From NCBI GenBank assembly GCA_016201185.1, contig JACQDG010000307.1, positions 1-8,196 of the forward strand: DNA of 8,196 bases, given 5' to 3'. Positions 1-6,208 of the stretch are shown here, piece after piece (positions within the stretch are counted from its first letter, which is position 1; each line of letters begins with the position of its first letter). Origin of the DNA: Acidobacteriota bacterium (GTDB lineage Bacteria > Acidobacteriota > Terriglobia > Bryobacterales > JACQDG01). The notes under the pieces are model-generated. The model saw nothing but the letters and a program-made list of their open reading frames with translations, was not told the DNA's origin and ran no database searches. A program made the position numbers and the translations under genes.

Positions 1-1
1 C

Positions 2-1189
2 AACTCGGCGACGCTGACCGCCAAGCCCGGGCAGGTGGTGACGCTGTGGGGAACCGGCCTAGGTCCTATTAGTGCTCCTGATAACGTGCCGCCGCCGGCC
101 GGCGACCTGGCCGTGCCGGTAGAAATCCTGGTCGGGGGAAAGCCGGCCGCCAAACAGTACAGCGGGCGAACACCCTGTTGCTCCGGGGTGGATCAGATCG
201 TGTTCCGGGTGCCGGCTGATGCCCCGCCGGGCTGCTTTGTTCCGGTGCTGGTTCGGGCGGGCGGCACGTACAGCAACACCGTGACCATGTCGATCGACCC
301 GCAGGGTCGCCCCTGCTCCGACCCGTTTAACGTTCTCTCGCCAGCCAGGCTTGGTGGCGAAAAACAGGGGATGATTCTACTGCTTCGCCTCAGCGCCAAG
401 GCGCAACTGGAAGCGGGCCAGCCGCCGGCTGACATTGTCGTGGACTTGGGCCTGGGCTCCTTTGCGGAGAGCGCTGCCGGCGCGGCGTCTTACAATCCGA
501 TCCTCTCCCTGCCGCCCATAGGAAGCTGCTCGGTGACTACCCAGAGCGGCGTCGATTTGGGAAGCCTGCTGGGCGGCCAGCTCCCTGGCACTTTCTCAGG
601 TGGCCGCTCCCTGGATGCGGGACCTGCGCTCACCGTAACCGGGCCTGCGGGCAGCAAGTCGATGCCGCGCTCTGACTCCGCTTACGTGGGCTTTCTGGGC
701 GGCGCCGCCCTGTTGGGGTCTTCCGCATCGCCCTTGTTCCTAGCGCCCGGCTCCTACCAGGTGACAGGAACAGGAGGGGCGGATGTCGGGCCTTTTAGCG
801 CCAACGTCACCATCCCGCCGCCGGTCGTCTGGACCAACCGCGATCAGCTCACCTCGGTAAATCGGGCCCAGGGACTCAACGTCGCCTGGACCGGGGGAGA
901 TCTTACGGGCCAGTTGGCCCTGATAGTGGGCTTTAACGTCGACCAACAGGCTCAGGCAGGCGGTCTGTTTCTGTGCCTGGCCCCGCTCGAAGCGGGTGGT
1001 TTTACGGTTCCGGCGTCGGCCCTGGCCAACATACCTCCCAGTAATGTAGGGCAGCCGGACCAGTCGTTCGGCTTCCTCATGTTGGGGGCCTTGCCTCACA
1101 GGAATATATCCAGCTTCACCGCCGCGGGACTCGATTCCGGATTTGCGTTGTACCTTTCCCTGGACGGCACGACCATTTCGTTTCAGTAG
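2..1189 (+). CDS. Secreted TIGR03437-type protein, 5' end outside window
   Basis: The reading frame is open from base 2 to the TAG at 1187-1189, so the true start lies upstream. The GTG codons at 35 and 38 sit inside a conserved motif and are not starts. The first 95 or so visible residues match the pattern of the Solibacter-type TIGR03437 domain: NSATLTAKPGQVVTLWGTGL, then a proline-rich stretch, then GVDQIVFRVP and a closing SNTVTMSI strand. The rest is rich in Gly, Ser, Ala and Pro with repeated beta-strand-like segments, suggesting further extracellular immunoglobulin-like or adhesin-like modules. Such proteins are usually exported, but the signal peptide would be outside the window. The domain is often C-terminal; here about 300 residues follow it. 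The exact function is unknown. The family call is from memory of the motif pattern. Confidence 0.8.
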   Translation, partial: NSATLTAKPGQVVTLWGTGLGPISAPDNVPPPAGDLAVPVEILVGGKPAAKQYSGRTPCCSGVDQIVFRVPADAPPGCFVPVLVRAGGTYSNTVTMSIDPQGRPCSDPFNVLSPARLGGEKQGMILLLRLSAKAQLEAGQPPADIVVDLGLGSFAESAAGAASYNPILSLPPIGSCSVTTQSGVDLGSLLGGQLPGTFSGGRSLDAGPALTVTGPAGSKSMPRSDSAYVGFLGGAALLGSSASPLFLAPGSYQVTGTGGADVGPFSANVTIPPPVVWTNRDQLTSVNRAQGLNVAWTGGDLTGQLALIVGFNVDQQAQAGGLFLCLAPLEAGGFTVPASALANIPPSNVGQPDQSFGFLMLGALPHRNISSFTAAGLDSGFALYLSLDGTTISFQ

Positions 1190-1201
1190 ACGGATCTGAG
1201 C

Positions 1202-1207
1202 TATACT
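1202..1207 (+). promoter_or_regulatory. Possible -10 element for the Ser/Thr kinase gene
   Basis: TATACT lies in the 39-base gap between the two genes, 21 bases before the kinase ATG, and matches five of six positions of the sigma70 -10 consensus. No convincing -35 hexamer is present at the right distance, so this is a weak call. A transcript from here would include the AGGGA ribosome binding site at 1218-1222. Confidence 0.3.
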
Positions 1208-1228
1208 GGCGGCATTTAGGGATGACCA

Positions 1229-3856
1229 ATGCCTTTGCCAGCCGACGCCCGCCTTGGGCCTTATGAGATTCTGGGCCTCCTCGGGAAGGGCGGGATGGGG
1301 GAGGTATACCGGGCGAGAGATCCACGAATCGGCCGCGACGTGGCCGTCAAAGTTCTCCCCGCCGCTCTCTCTGCCGATCCGGACCGGCTCCGGCGCTTCG
1401 AGCAGGAGGTGCGGGCTGCCGGGGCCCTGAATCATCCCAATATCCTTGTCATCCATGATGTCGGTACACACGAAGGCTCACCTTACTTGGTCTCCGAGCT
1501 GCTCGAGGGAGAAACGCTGCGAGAGCGGCTGCGGCGTGGGCCCATTCCTCCAGGCAAGGCGATCGACTACGCATTCCAGACGGCGAGCGGCCTGGCCCCC
1601 GCCCACGAGAAGGGCATTACCCATCGGGACCTTAAGCCGGAGAACCTGTTCATCACTAGAGACGGCCACGTCAAGATTCTTGACTTTGGCCTGGCCAAGC
1701 TGACGCAGCCACTGGAGGGCAAGGATCAGGCGGATGTACTTACGGAAACGGCGTACACCGAATCAGGGGCGATCCTGGGAACCGTTGGCTACATGTCACC
1801 CGAGCAGGCCAGCGGGCGCGCAGTCGATTTTCGCTCTGACCAGTTTTCCTTTGGCGCTGTGGCGTACGAAATGGCGACAGGGAAACGAGCTTTCCAGCGA
1901 GCTTCTGTTCCGGAAACCCTCTCGGCGATCATTCGGGAGGAGCCCGAGCCGATTACAGCGCTTCATCCCCAGACGCCCCCGCCATTTCGGTGGCTGATCG
2001 AGCGTTGCCTGGCCAAGGACCCGGAAGACCGTTTTGGCACGACCCGGGATTTGGCGCGCGATCTGGAGAGCATCCGAAACCATCTGGCCGAATTGGCGGG
2101 GCCGAAAGAAACGGCACCGCCAAAAGCGCCACGACGGTCTTGGGCCCTAGTAACGGCTGGTCTGGCGCTAGCCGCCATTGCCTGCGCAGCCCTGTGGATT
2201 TGGTTGGGCGGCTCTAAACCGCTGCAAGCACCCACCCTTCGCAATCTCACGTTTTCGGGCCACGACTCCGCTCCCGCAGCGTCACCTGATGGCCGGTTCG
2301 TGGCGTTCGTCTCCGATCGCGACGGCCGGCGGCGCGTCTGGCTGAAGGAACTCGCCGGCGGCGGCGAAGTGGCGCTCACCTCGGGGCCGGACGCCTCGCC
2401 CCGCTTCTCTCCGGACGGATCAACCGTCCTGTTCACCCGCAGCGAGGAGGCACACGTCGCTCTCTTTCGGGTACCGATCGTTGGTGGCGAGCCGCGCAGG
2501 GTGCTGGATTACGCCTCTGACGGAGACTGGTCGCCCGACGGGAGGAAGATCGCCTTCCTGCGAGCAGGCGCCGTCTGGGTCGCCGCAGCCGGCGGAGAGG
2601 AGGCGCACGAGCTGCCGAGTCCCCGGGATGCGGAAATCTTCTCTCCGCGCTGGTCGCCGAACGGTCGCACGATTGCCGCATCTCGAAGAGGTTTTACGCT
2701 CCCTCTCCGTATCTTCTTGGTGGGAGCCGATGGAAAGGACCAGCGCATGCTCCCCGCTGCTTCCGGGGCATTTGCGATTTCCTCGGTTGCCTGGACCGCC
2801 GCCGGCGATGAGGTGGTTTATGCTCAGAGCGAATCGGGCGCAAACCCTCAGCTTGTGCAAAGTCCAGCCTGGCTCGTTCGCCATAATCTAAGATCGGGCG
2901 CGACACAGAAGATTCTCTGGAGCCAGTCCTTCGGTTACCTTCTGGATGTCGCCGGACAGGGCAGGGTCGTGCTTGAAGCGAATGTATTTCGCGACAGTCT
3001 TCGGGAACTTCCCACCGGCGGCAAAAGCCGTTCAACCCAATCTCGCTGGCTGACCCGCGGCGACAGCCAGGACCGTCAGCCCGCCTATTCGCCCGACGGC
3101 AAGTGGGTGATCTTCCATTCCAACCGCAGCGGCAACGCGGACATCTGGAAAGTCTCGACTGAGGCTGGAGCCCTGCGGCGCTTGACCGATCATCCGGCGG
3201 ACGATTGGGACCCGGCGTTTACTCCCGACGGCAAGAAGATTATCTGGAGCTCAAACCGCAGTGGCCACTTCGAGATTTGGACGGCCGATGCCGACGGAAG
3301 CGGTGCGAGGCAATTGACCCGAGATGGAACAGATGCCCAGAACCCGACCATGACGCAGGACGGTGAATGGATCGTTTACAGTTCGTTCAGGCGCGGGCGT
3401 GGTATCTGGAAGAGCCGCACAGACGGATCTGAGGCCACTCGTCTCGTCGACCTGGGAGTCATCCCCGAAGTTTCTCCGGACGGCCGGTACGCCGCATACG
3501 AGACAATGGACGGGGACCTGCGAGTGGTTCGGATCGCAGATGGCGCAGACATGCACTTCGTCGCCTCCGGCGGGTTTCGTCCCCGCTGGATACCAAACGG
3601 GCGCGCGATCGCTTTCCTCCTCGAGCCCCCTGATCCCAAGCGGCCCGGCGTGTTTGTTCAGGGCTTCGTTCCTGGGAGGGACACGGCCCAAACCCGGCGG
3701 ATGCTCGTGGAGGTCGACGCCGGGCACGAAATCGAAACCTTCGGCATCTCGCCCGACGGAACCCGGGTCACCATTGCCGTCCGAGAGCCGCAGACAAACC
3801 TGATGCAGGCGGAGAACGTCCCCGGAATTGCGCCCCCGGCGCGGCTCGCGCGATAA
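1229..3856 (+). CDS. Receptor-like Ser/Thr protein kinase with PD40/TolB-like propeller
   Basis: An 875-residue protein with an N-terminal Hanks-type kinase domain (about 12-285), one membrane segment (about 304-327) and a C-terminal sensor-like region. Kinase motifs are complete: glycine loop GKGGMGEV (19-26), VAVK lysine K41, helix-C E60, catalytic HRD (132-134, an RD kinase), KPEN (136-139), DFG (152-154), SPE (190-192) and D204 in the SDQFSFG helix. The activation loop is rich in Ser, Thr and Tyr, so autophosphorylation control is likely. After the membrane helix come about ten or eleven PD40-type repeats with the SPDG...IAF pattern, from S352 to about residue 850, predicted to form beta-propellers outside the cytoplasm that may bind a ligand or protein. 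The ATG at 1229 has AGGGA six bases upstream. Substrates are unknown. Kinases of this architecture are numerous in Solibacter-like Acidobacteriota. Confidence 0.93.
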   Translation: MPLPADARLGPYEILGLLGKGGMGEVYRARDPRIGRDVAVKVLPAALSADPDRLRRFEQEVRAAGALNHPNILVIHDVGTHEGSPYLVSELLEGETLRERLRRGPIPPGKAIDYAFQTASGLAPAHEKGITHRDLKPENLFITRDGHVKILDFGLAKLTQPLEGKDQADVLTETAYTESGAILGTVGYMSPEQASGRAVDFRSDQFSFGAVAYEMATGKRAFQRASVPETLSAIIREEPEPITALHPQTPPPFRWLIERCLAKDPEDRFGTTRDLARDLESIRNHLAELAGPKETAPPKAPRRSWALVTAGLALAAIACAALWIWLGGSKPLQAPTLRNLTFSGHDSAPAASPDGRFVAFVSDRDGRRRVWLKELAGGGEVALTSGPDASPRFSPDGSTVLFTRSEEAHVALFRVPIVGGEPRRVLDYASDGDWSPDGRKIAFLRAGAVWVAAAGGEEAHELPSPRDAEIFSPRWSPNGRTIAASRRGFTLPLRIFLVGADGKDQRMLPAASGAFAISSVAWTAAGDEVVYAQSESGANPQLVQSPAWLVRHNLRSGATQKILWSQSFGYLLDVAGQGRVVLEANVFRDSLRELPTGGKSRSTQSRWLTRGDSQDRQPAYSPDGKWVIFHSNRSGNADIWKVSTEAGALRRLTDHPADDWDPAFTPDGKKIIWSSNRSGHFEIWTADADGSGARQLTRDGTDAQNPTMTQDGEWIVYSSFRRGRGIWKSRTDGSEATRLVDLGVIPEVSPDGRYAAYETMDGDLRVVRIADGADMHFVASGGFRPRWIPNGRAIAFLLEPPDPKRPGVFVQGFVPGRDTAQTRRMLVEVDAGHEIETFGISPDGTRVTIAVREPQTNLMQAENVPGIAPPARLAR

Positions 3857-3875
3857 CGCCGGAACGCCCGCTCGT

Positions 3876-3903
3876 TTGACATCCTCCACGGAAATTCGAT
3901 AAC
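3876..3903 (+). promoter_or_regulatory. Sigma70-type promoter of the poly-Cys leader and cysE
   Basis: A perfect -35 hexamer TTGACA (3876-3881) is followed after 16 bases by GATAAC (3898-3903), which matches four of six -10 positions. Transcription would start near A3910 or A3911, only three or four bases before the ATG of the short cysteine-rich reading frame. It is the only strong promoter match seen in the 176-base gap. Start site and strength are inferred. Confidence 0.6.
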
Positions 3904-3913
3904 CTGGGCAAAG

Positions 3914-3967
3914 ATGTTCCAACAGCTCAAATGCTGCTGTAGTGGCCCGACCTCGCGTCGGCGCTGA
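3914..3967 (+). CDS. Poly-cysteine leader peptide (candidate cysteine attenuator)
   Basis: ATG at 3914 opens a 17-codon frame ending in TGA (3965-3967) and encoding MFQQLKCCCSGPTSRRR. Three consecutive cysteine codons (TGC TGC TGT, 3932-3940) lie in the middle. The frame begins three or four bases after the predicted transcription start, so it would be read as a leaderless or nearly leaderless message; no normal Shine-Dalgarno can fit. It lies 65 bases before a serine acetyltransferase gene, the committing step of cysteine synthesis. Cysteine is a rare residue, so three in a row in a short peptide at this place suggests a cysteine sensor: scarce charged tRNA-Cys would stall the ribosome here and change folding of the RNA downstream. 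Poly-Cys leader peptides with this role are known in mycobacteria. Translation and regulation are inferred. Confidence 0.6.
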   Translation: MFQQLKCCCSGPTSRRR

Positions 3968-3984
3968 GTGTATCTTTTTCGCTC
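3966..3984 (+). promoter_or_regulatory. Possible competing (anti-sequester) hairpin
   Basis: GAGTG (3966-3970) can pair with CGCTC (3980-3984), four Watson-Crick pairs plus one G-U, around a nine-base loop. It overlaps both the leader stop codon and the strand that would cover the cysE ribosome binding site, so the two structures exclude each other. A ribosome ending at the stop codon would block it; one stalled at the Cys codons would not. It is short and on paper weaker than the sequestering stem, so the call is tentative. Confidence 0.22.
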
Positions 3985-4027
3985 CCTGTTTCATCTTTAA
4001 TAATTCAGGCGCAAATCGGAACAGGAG
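3982..4027 (+). promoter_or_regulatory. Hairpin sequestering the cysE Shine-Dalgarno
   Basis: CTCCCTGTTTC (3982-3992) can pair with GGAACAGGAG (4018-4027) as ten pairs, including one G-U, with a single bulged C near 3986 and a loop of about 25 bases. The 3' arm contains most of the AGGAGG ribosome binding site (4023-4028) of the serine acetyltransferase gene. When folded it should hinder ribosome binding. Found by eye; the energy was not computed. Confidence 0.42.
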
Positions 4028-4032
4028 GCCTT

Positions 4033-4593
4033 ATGTTTCGGGCCATCAGGGAACAAATCGACACCATTTTTCGGGAAGACCCGGCGGCCAGGAGCGTGAT
4101 CGAGGTGCTGCTGTGCTATCCTGGTCTACACGCTATCCTGTTGCATCGGTTGGCCCACAAGCTCTATGTTTGGGGAGTTCCTCTGCTCCCGAGGCTCATC
4201 TCGCAGGGTAGCCGGTTCGTGACCGGAATCGAGATCCACCCCGGGGCCAAGATCGGCCGTCGCCTGTTCATCGACCACGGCATGGGCGTGGTGATCGGCC
4301 AGACCGCCGAGATCGGCGACGACTGCACCCTCTATCACGGCGTCACGCTCGGCGATTGGGCAAGAATCGGGGCCGGCTCGGTGGTGGTGAAGCCCGCGGC
4401 GCCGCACTCCACGGTGGTGGGCGTTCCGGGGCGGGTGGTGAGCATTAAAGGCGTCGCGGTGAAGGACGAGGAAGCGGCGATTCTGGAGCACGGACGCCTG
4501 CCCGACCCGCTGGAAGAAGCCCTGAGCAGCCTCGGCGAGCGCGTGGCGCGGCTGGAGGAGGAGTTGCGGGCCGCGCGCCAGGCCGCCAGGTAA
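4033..4593 (+). CDS. cysE: Serine O-acetyltransferase, EpsC/CysE type, with internal deletion
   Basis: Serine O-acetyltransferase transfers acetyl from acetyl-CoA to L-serine, giving O-acetylserine for cysteine synthesis in the cytoplasm. The N-terminus (DPAARSVIEVLLCYPGLHA, 16-34) and the start of the left-handed beta-helix (TGIEIHPGAKIGRR, then DHGMGVVIGQTAEIGDD) match the family closely. The Asp-His pair D81-H82 corresponds to the catalytic pair of E. coli CysE. After GVTLG (103-107) the sequence jumps straight to DWARIGAGS. Family members carry about 32 residues here, including the flexible GT..K..RHP loop with the second catalytic histidine and further hexapeptide turns. The frame is kept and the VPGRVV end and coiled-coil tail (about 158-184) follow normally; 186 residues compare with roughly 215-220 expected. 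Activity is therefore doubtful unless the gap is an assembly error. AGGAGG (4023-4028) precedes the ATG, and the poly-Cys leader upstream suggests cysteine control. Confidence 0.88.
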   Translation: MFRAIREQIDTIFREDPAARSVIEVLLCYPGLHAILLHRLAHKLYVWGVPLLPRLISQGSRFVTGIEIHPGAKIGRRLFIDHGMGVVIGQTAEIGDDCTLYHGVTLGDWARIGAGSVVVKPAAPHSTVVGVPGRVVSIKGVAVKDEEAAILEHGRLPDPLEEALSSLGERVARLEEELRAARQAAR

Positions 4594-4595
4594 AA

Positions 4596-5522
4596 ATGAT
4601 ACTTACGCTGACCGTCAATCCGGCGATCGATCACACGATCACCACCGACCGCATCAATTACGAGGACCGGATCTACGTCCGCTCCTCTTTGGAACAGCCG
4701 GGAGGTAAGTGGCTGAACGCGGCGCGTATGATCCATGGGCTGGGCGGAAAGGTGCTGGCGCTGACCACTACGGGCGGCGCGATGGGAAAGCGCCTGGAGC
4801 ATCTGCTCGCGAACTCGGGTCTGCCGGTGAGCCTGATCCGCATCCGCCGGGCGATCCGCCGCAACCTGACCATCAGCGACCTGCAGGGCCTGACCATAAA
4901 ACTCGATGAGGCGGGACCGGAGATCAGCCGAGAGGAGGAGAAGAAGATCGAGACCGCGGTGCAGCGCAAGCTGAAGGCCGCTGAGTGGCTGCTGCTTTGC
5001 GGCAGCCTGCCGCCGGGCATGAGCTTGGATTTTTACGCCCGGCTGATCGACTACGCGCGGCGGAAAAAGGTCAAGACAGTGCTGGACACGGGGGATGAAG
5101 CGCTGCGGGTGGGGCTCGAGGCTCACCCTACCCTGGTGAAGCCGAACCGGCCGGAGGCCGAAAGGCTGCTCAACCGGGCGCTGGTGACGCGCCACCAATC
5201 CATGGAAGCGCTGCAGGAGTTGCATCAGATGGGAGCCGAAATGGTGGTGCTGTCGCTGGGAAGCCAGGGGGCCATGGGAGCCAGCAGCAACGGCGCCTAC
5301 CACGCTTTGGCGCCCGATATCCAGCAGGCCTGTCCCATCGGGGCGGGCGACGCCCTGGTGGCCACTTGCGTTTGGGCGCTATCGGAGAAACAAACCTTCC
5401 CGGAGGCCTTGCGGTGGGGAGTGGCGGCGGGAACGGCCGCCGCGGCCACTCCCGGCACCTCGTTCGCTTCGCTCAGCGAGACACAGCGGATGCGGGAGCG
5501 GGTGGTGCTGGAAGCGCTTTAA
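4596..5522 (+). CDS. PfkB-family sugar-phosphate kinase (1-phosphofructokinase-like)
   Basis: A 308-residue cytoplasmic kinase of the ribokinase/PfkB superfamily, nearest in pattern to 1-phosphofructokinase, 6-phosphofructokinase 2 and tagatose-6-phosphate kinase, which phosphorylate sugar phosphates with ATP. Visible landmarks are the opening TLTVNPAID (4-12), the substrate motif GGKWLN (36-41), CGSLPPG near 130-136, DTGDEAL (the usual place of DTSGxAL), KPNRPEAE, VVLSLGSQGA, and the ATP/anion-hole motif GAGDAL with catalytic base D252. Length is typical. One oddity is W39 where most members have glycine in GGKG. The ATG lies two bases after the TAA of the serine acetyltransferase gene and has no clear ribosome binding site of its own, so translational coupling and cotranscription are likely. 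The 3' end overlaps the convergent lipoprotein gene by 50 bases. The exact sugar substrate cannot be read from sequence. Confidence 0.88.
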   Translation: MILTLTVNPAIDHTITTDRINYEDRIYVRSSLEQPGGKWLNAARMIHGLGGKVLALTTTGGAMGKRLEHLLANSGLPVSLIRIRRAIRRNLTISDLQGLTIKLDEAGPEISREEEKKIETAVQRKLKAAEWLLLCGSLPPGMSLDFYARLIDYARRKKVKTVLDTGDEALRVGLEAHPTLVKPNRPEAERLLNRALVTRHQSMEALQELHQMGAEMVVLSLGSQGAMGASSNGAYHALAPDIQQACPIGAGDALVATCVWALSEKQTFPEALRWGVAAGTAAAATPGTSFASLSETQRMRERVVLEAL

Positions 5523-6117
5523 CGAAGTTCTCGAGCCCTGCCGTGATCTCGGCCAGGCAGGCCTCGGCGCCTCTCCCCATTTCAGCGACCACGGCACTCA
5601 CTTCGCCCGCGGTCAGCGCGCCGGTATGGGAGCCGGCGCCGCTCCAGACGGTCCGGCCGGTCTTGCCTTCCACGAGCTCGGCCAACAGCTCGACGCGAAC
5701 GCTGACACCGCCCGAGGAATCCACTTCGTCCAGGCGTTCCACGCGGCCCCGGATCAAATAGTCCGGCTTCGTCCTTCCGTCAAAGAGAGATACAGCTCTG
5801 AAGACCCCCTGTGCTCGGAGGCGATTCACCAGGGCCGAGGTGAGCATGGAGGAGGGACGGTCGGCCCAGCGGTGATACTCGTAGAAGCCTACCTCCTGGG
5901 GCGTAGGCCGGTACAGGATGCGGTCCTGCTCCAGTTGACCTGGCGCGCGGAACGGCATGACGGCTGCTGTGTAAGGCGCGGGATCCCGCGGCTGGGGCGC
6001 AGCGGCCGGAAAATCCAGGACGTAGTAGTGCGTTTTGGGTATGGACCCGCCGCAACCGGCGGCCCCTAAGATCAGCCCCGCAGCGAACCAGAGCTTCCAG
6101 ACTCCGCGGATCACCAA
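5473..6117 (-). CDS. ABC-type transport auxiliary lipoprotein (PqiC/ABC_trans_aux-like)
   Basis: A 214-residue lipoprotein. The N-terminus is basic then hydrophobic (VIRGVWKLWFAAGLILGAAG) and reaches C22, the likely lipidated residue; the lipobox is slightly unusual, with Ala at -3. The mature part starts with HYYVLDFP, then AAVMPFRAPGQLEQDRILYR, then YHRWADRPSSMLTSALVNRL and DYLIRGRVERLDEV, the pattern of the ABC_trans_aux family. Such proteins are outer-membrane or periplasmic partners of MCE-type lipid transporters (Pqi/Mla-like) in diderm bacteria. No MCE, permease or ATPase gene is visible here. The start is uncertain by one codon: TTG at 6117 or GTG at 6114. The purine-rich AGGAGAGGAGGG (6118-6129 on the minus strand) serves either. 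The C-terminal tail (ALPAPPAPASAVSR) is encoded opposite the end of the PfkB gene and is probably unstructured. Confidence 0.8.
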   Translation of the reverse strand: MVIRGVWKLWFAAGLILGAAGCGGSIPKTHYYVLDFPAAAPQPRDPAPYTAAVMPFRAPGQLEQDRILYRPTPQEVGFYEYHRWADRPSSMLTSALVNRLRAQGVFRAVSLFDGRTKPDYLIRGRVERLDEVDSSGGVSVRVELLAELVEGKTGRTVWSGAGSHTGALTAGEVSAVVAEMGRGAEACLAEITAGLENFVKALPAPPAPASAVSR

Positions 6118-6208
6118 CCCTCCTCTCCTGAGCGGAAAACTATCGTATTATGAACGATGTCGTCGTGAATTGCCACAAATGCGGCGCGAAGATCCGCCCT
6201 AAGACCGG

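Noticed and set aside
740..1471. Minus-strand frame of 243 codons spanning the end of the secreted protein and the start of the kinase
   Set aside because: It covers the conserved glycine loop of the kinase on the opposite strand and shows no recognisable motif; a shadow frame.
3947..3961. Hairpin CCGAC/GTCGG considered as a rho-independent terminator or transcription attenuator
   Set aside because: The stem is only five pairs and the T-run (3975-3979) begins 13 bases later, not next to the stem. It lies inside the leader frame and may matter for folding, but it is not a convincing terminator.
3251..3994. Minus-strand frame of 247 codons across the kinase 3' end and the leader region
   Set aside because: It is antisense to PD40 repeats and to the promoter-leader region, without motifs or a ribosome binding site.
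3942..4211. Plus-strand frame in the leader that runs into cysE in another frame
   Set aside because: The acetyltransferase frame is clearly the coding one from 4033; the upstream part of this frame has no start context and no family resemblance.
4335..5303. Long minus-strand frame of 322 codons opposite cysE and the PfkB gene
   Set aside because: It is antisense to two clearly recognised genes, has His/Gln/Arg-rich low-information composition typical of high-GC shadow frames, and shows no domain motifs.
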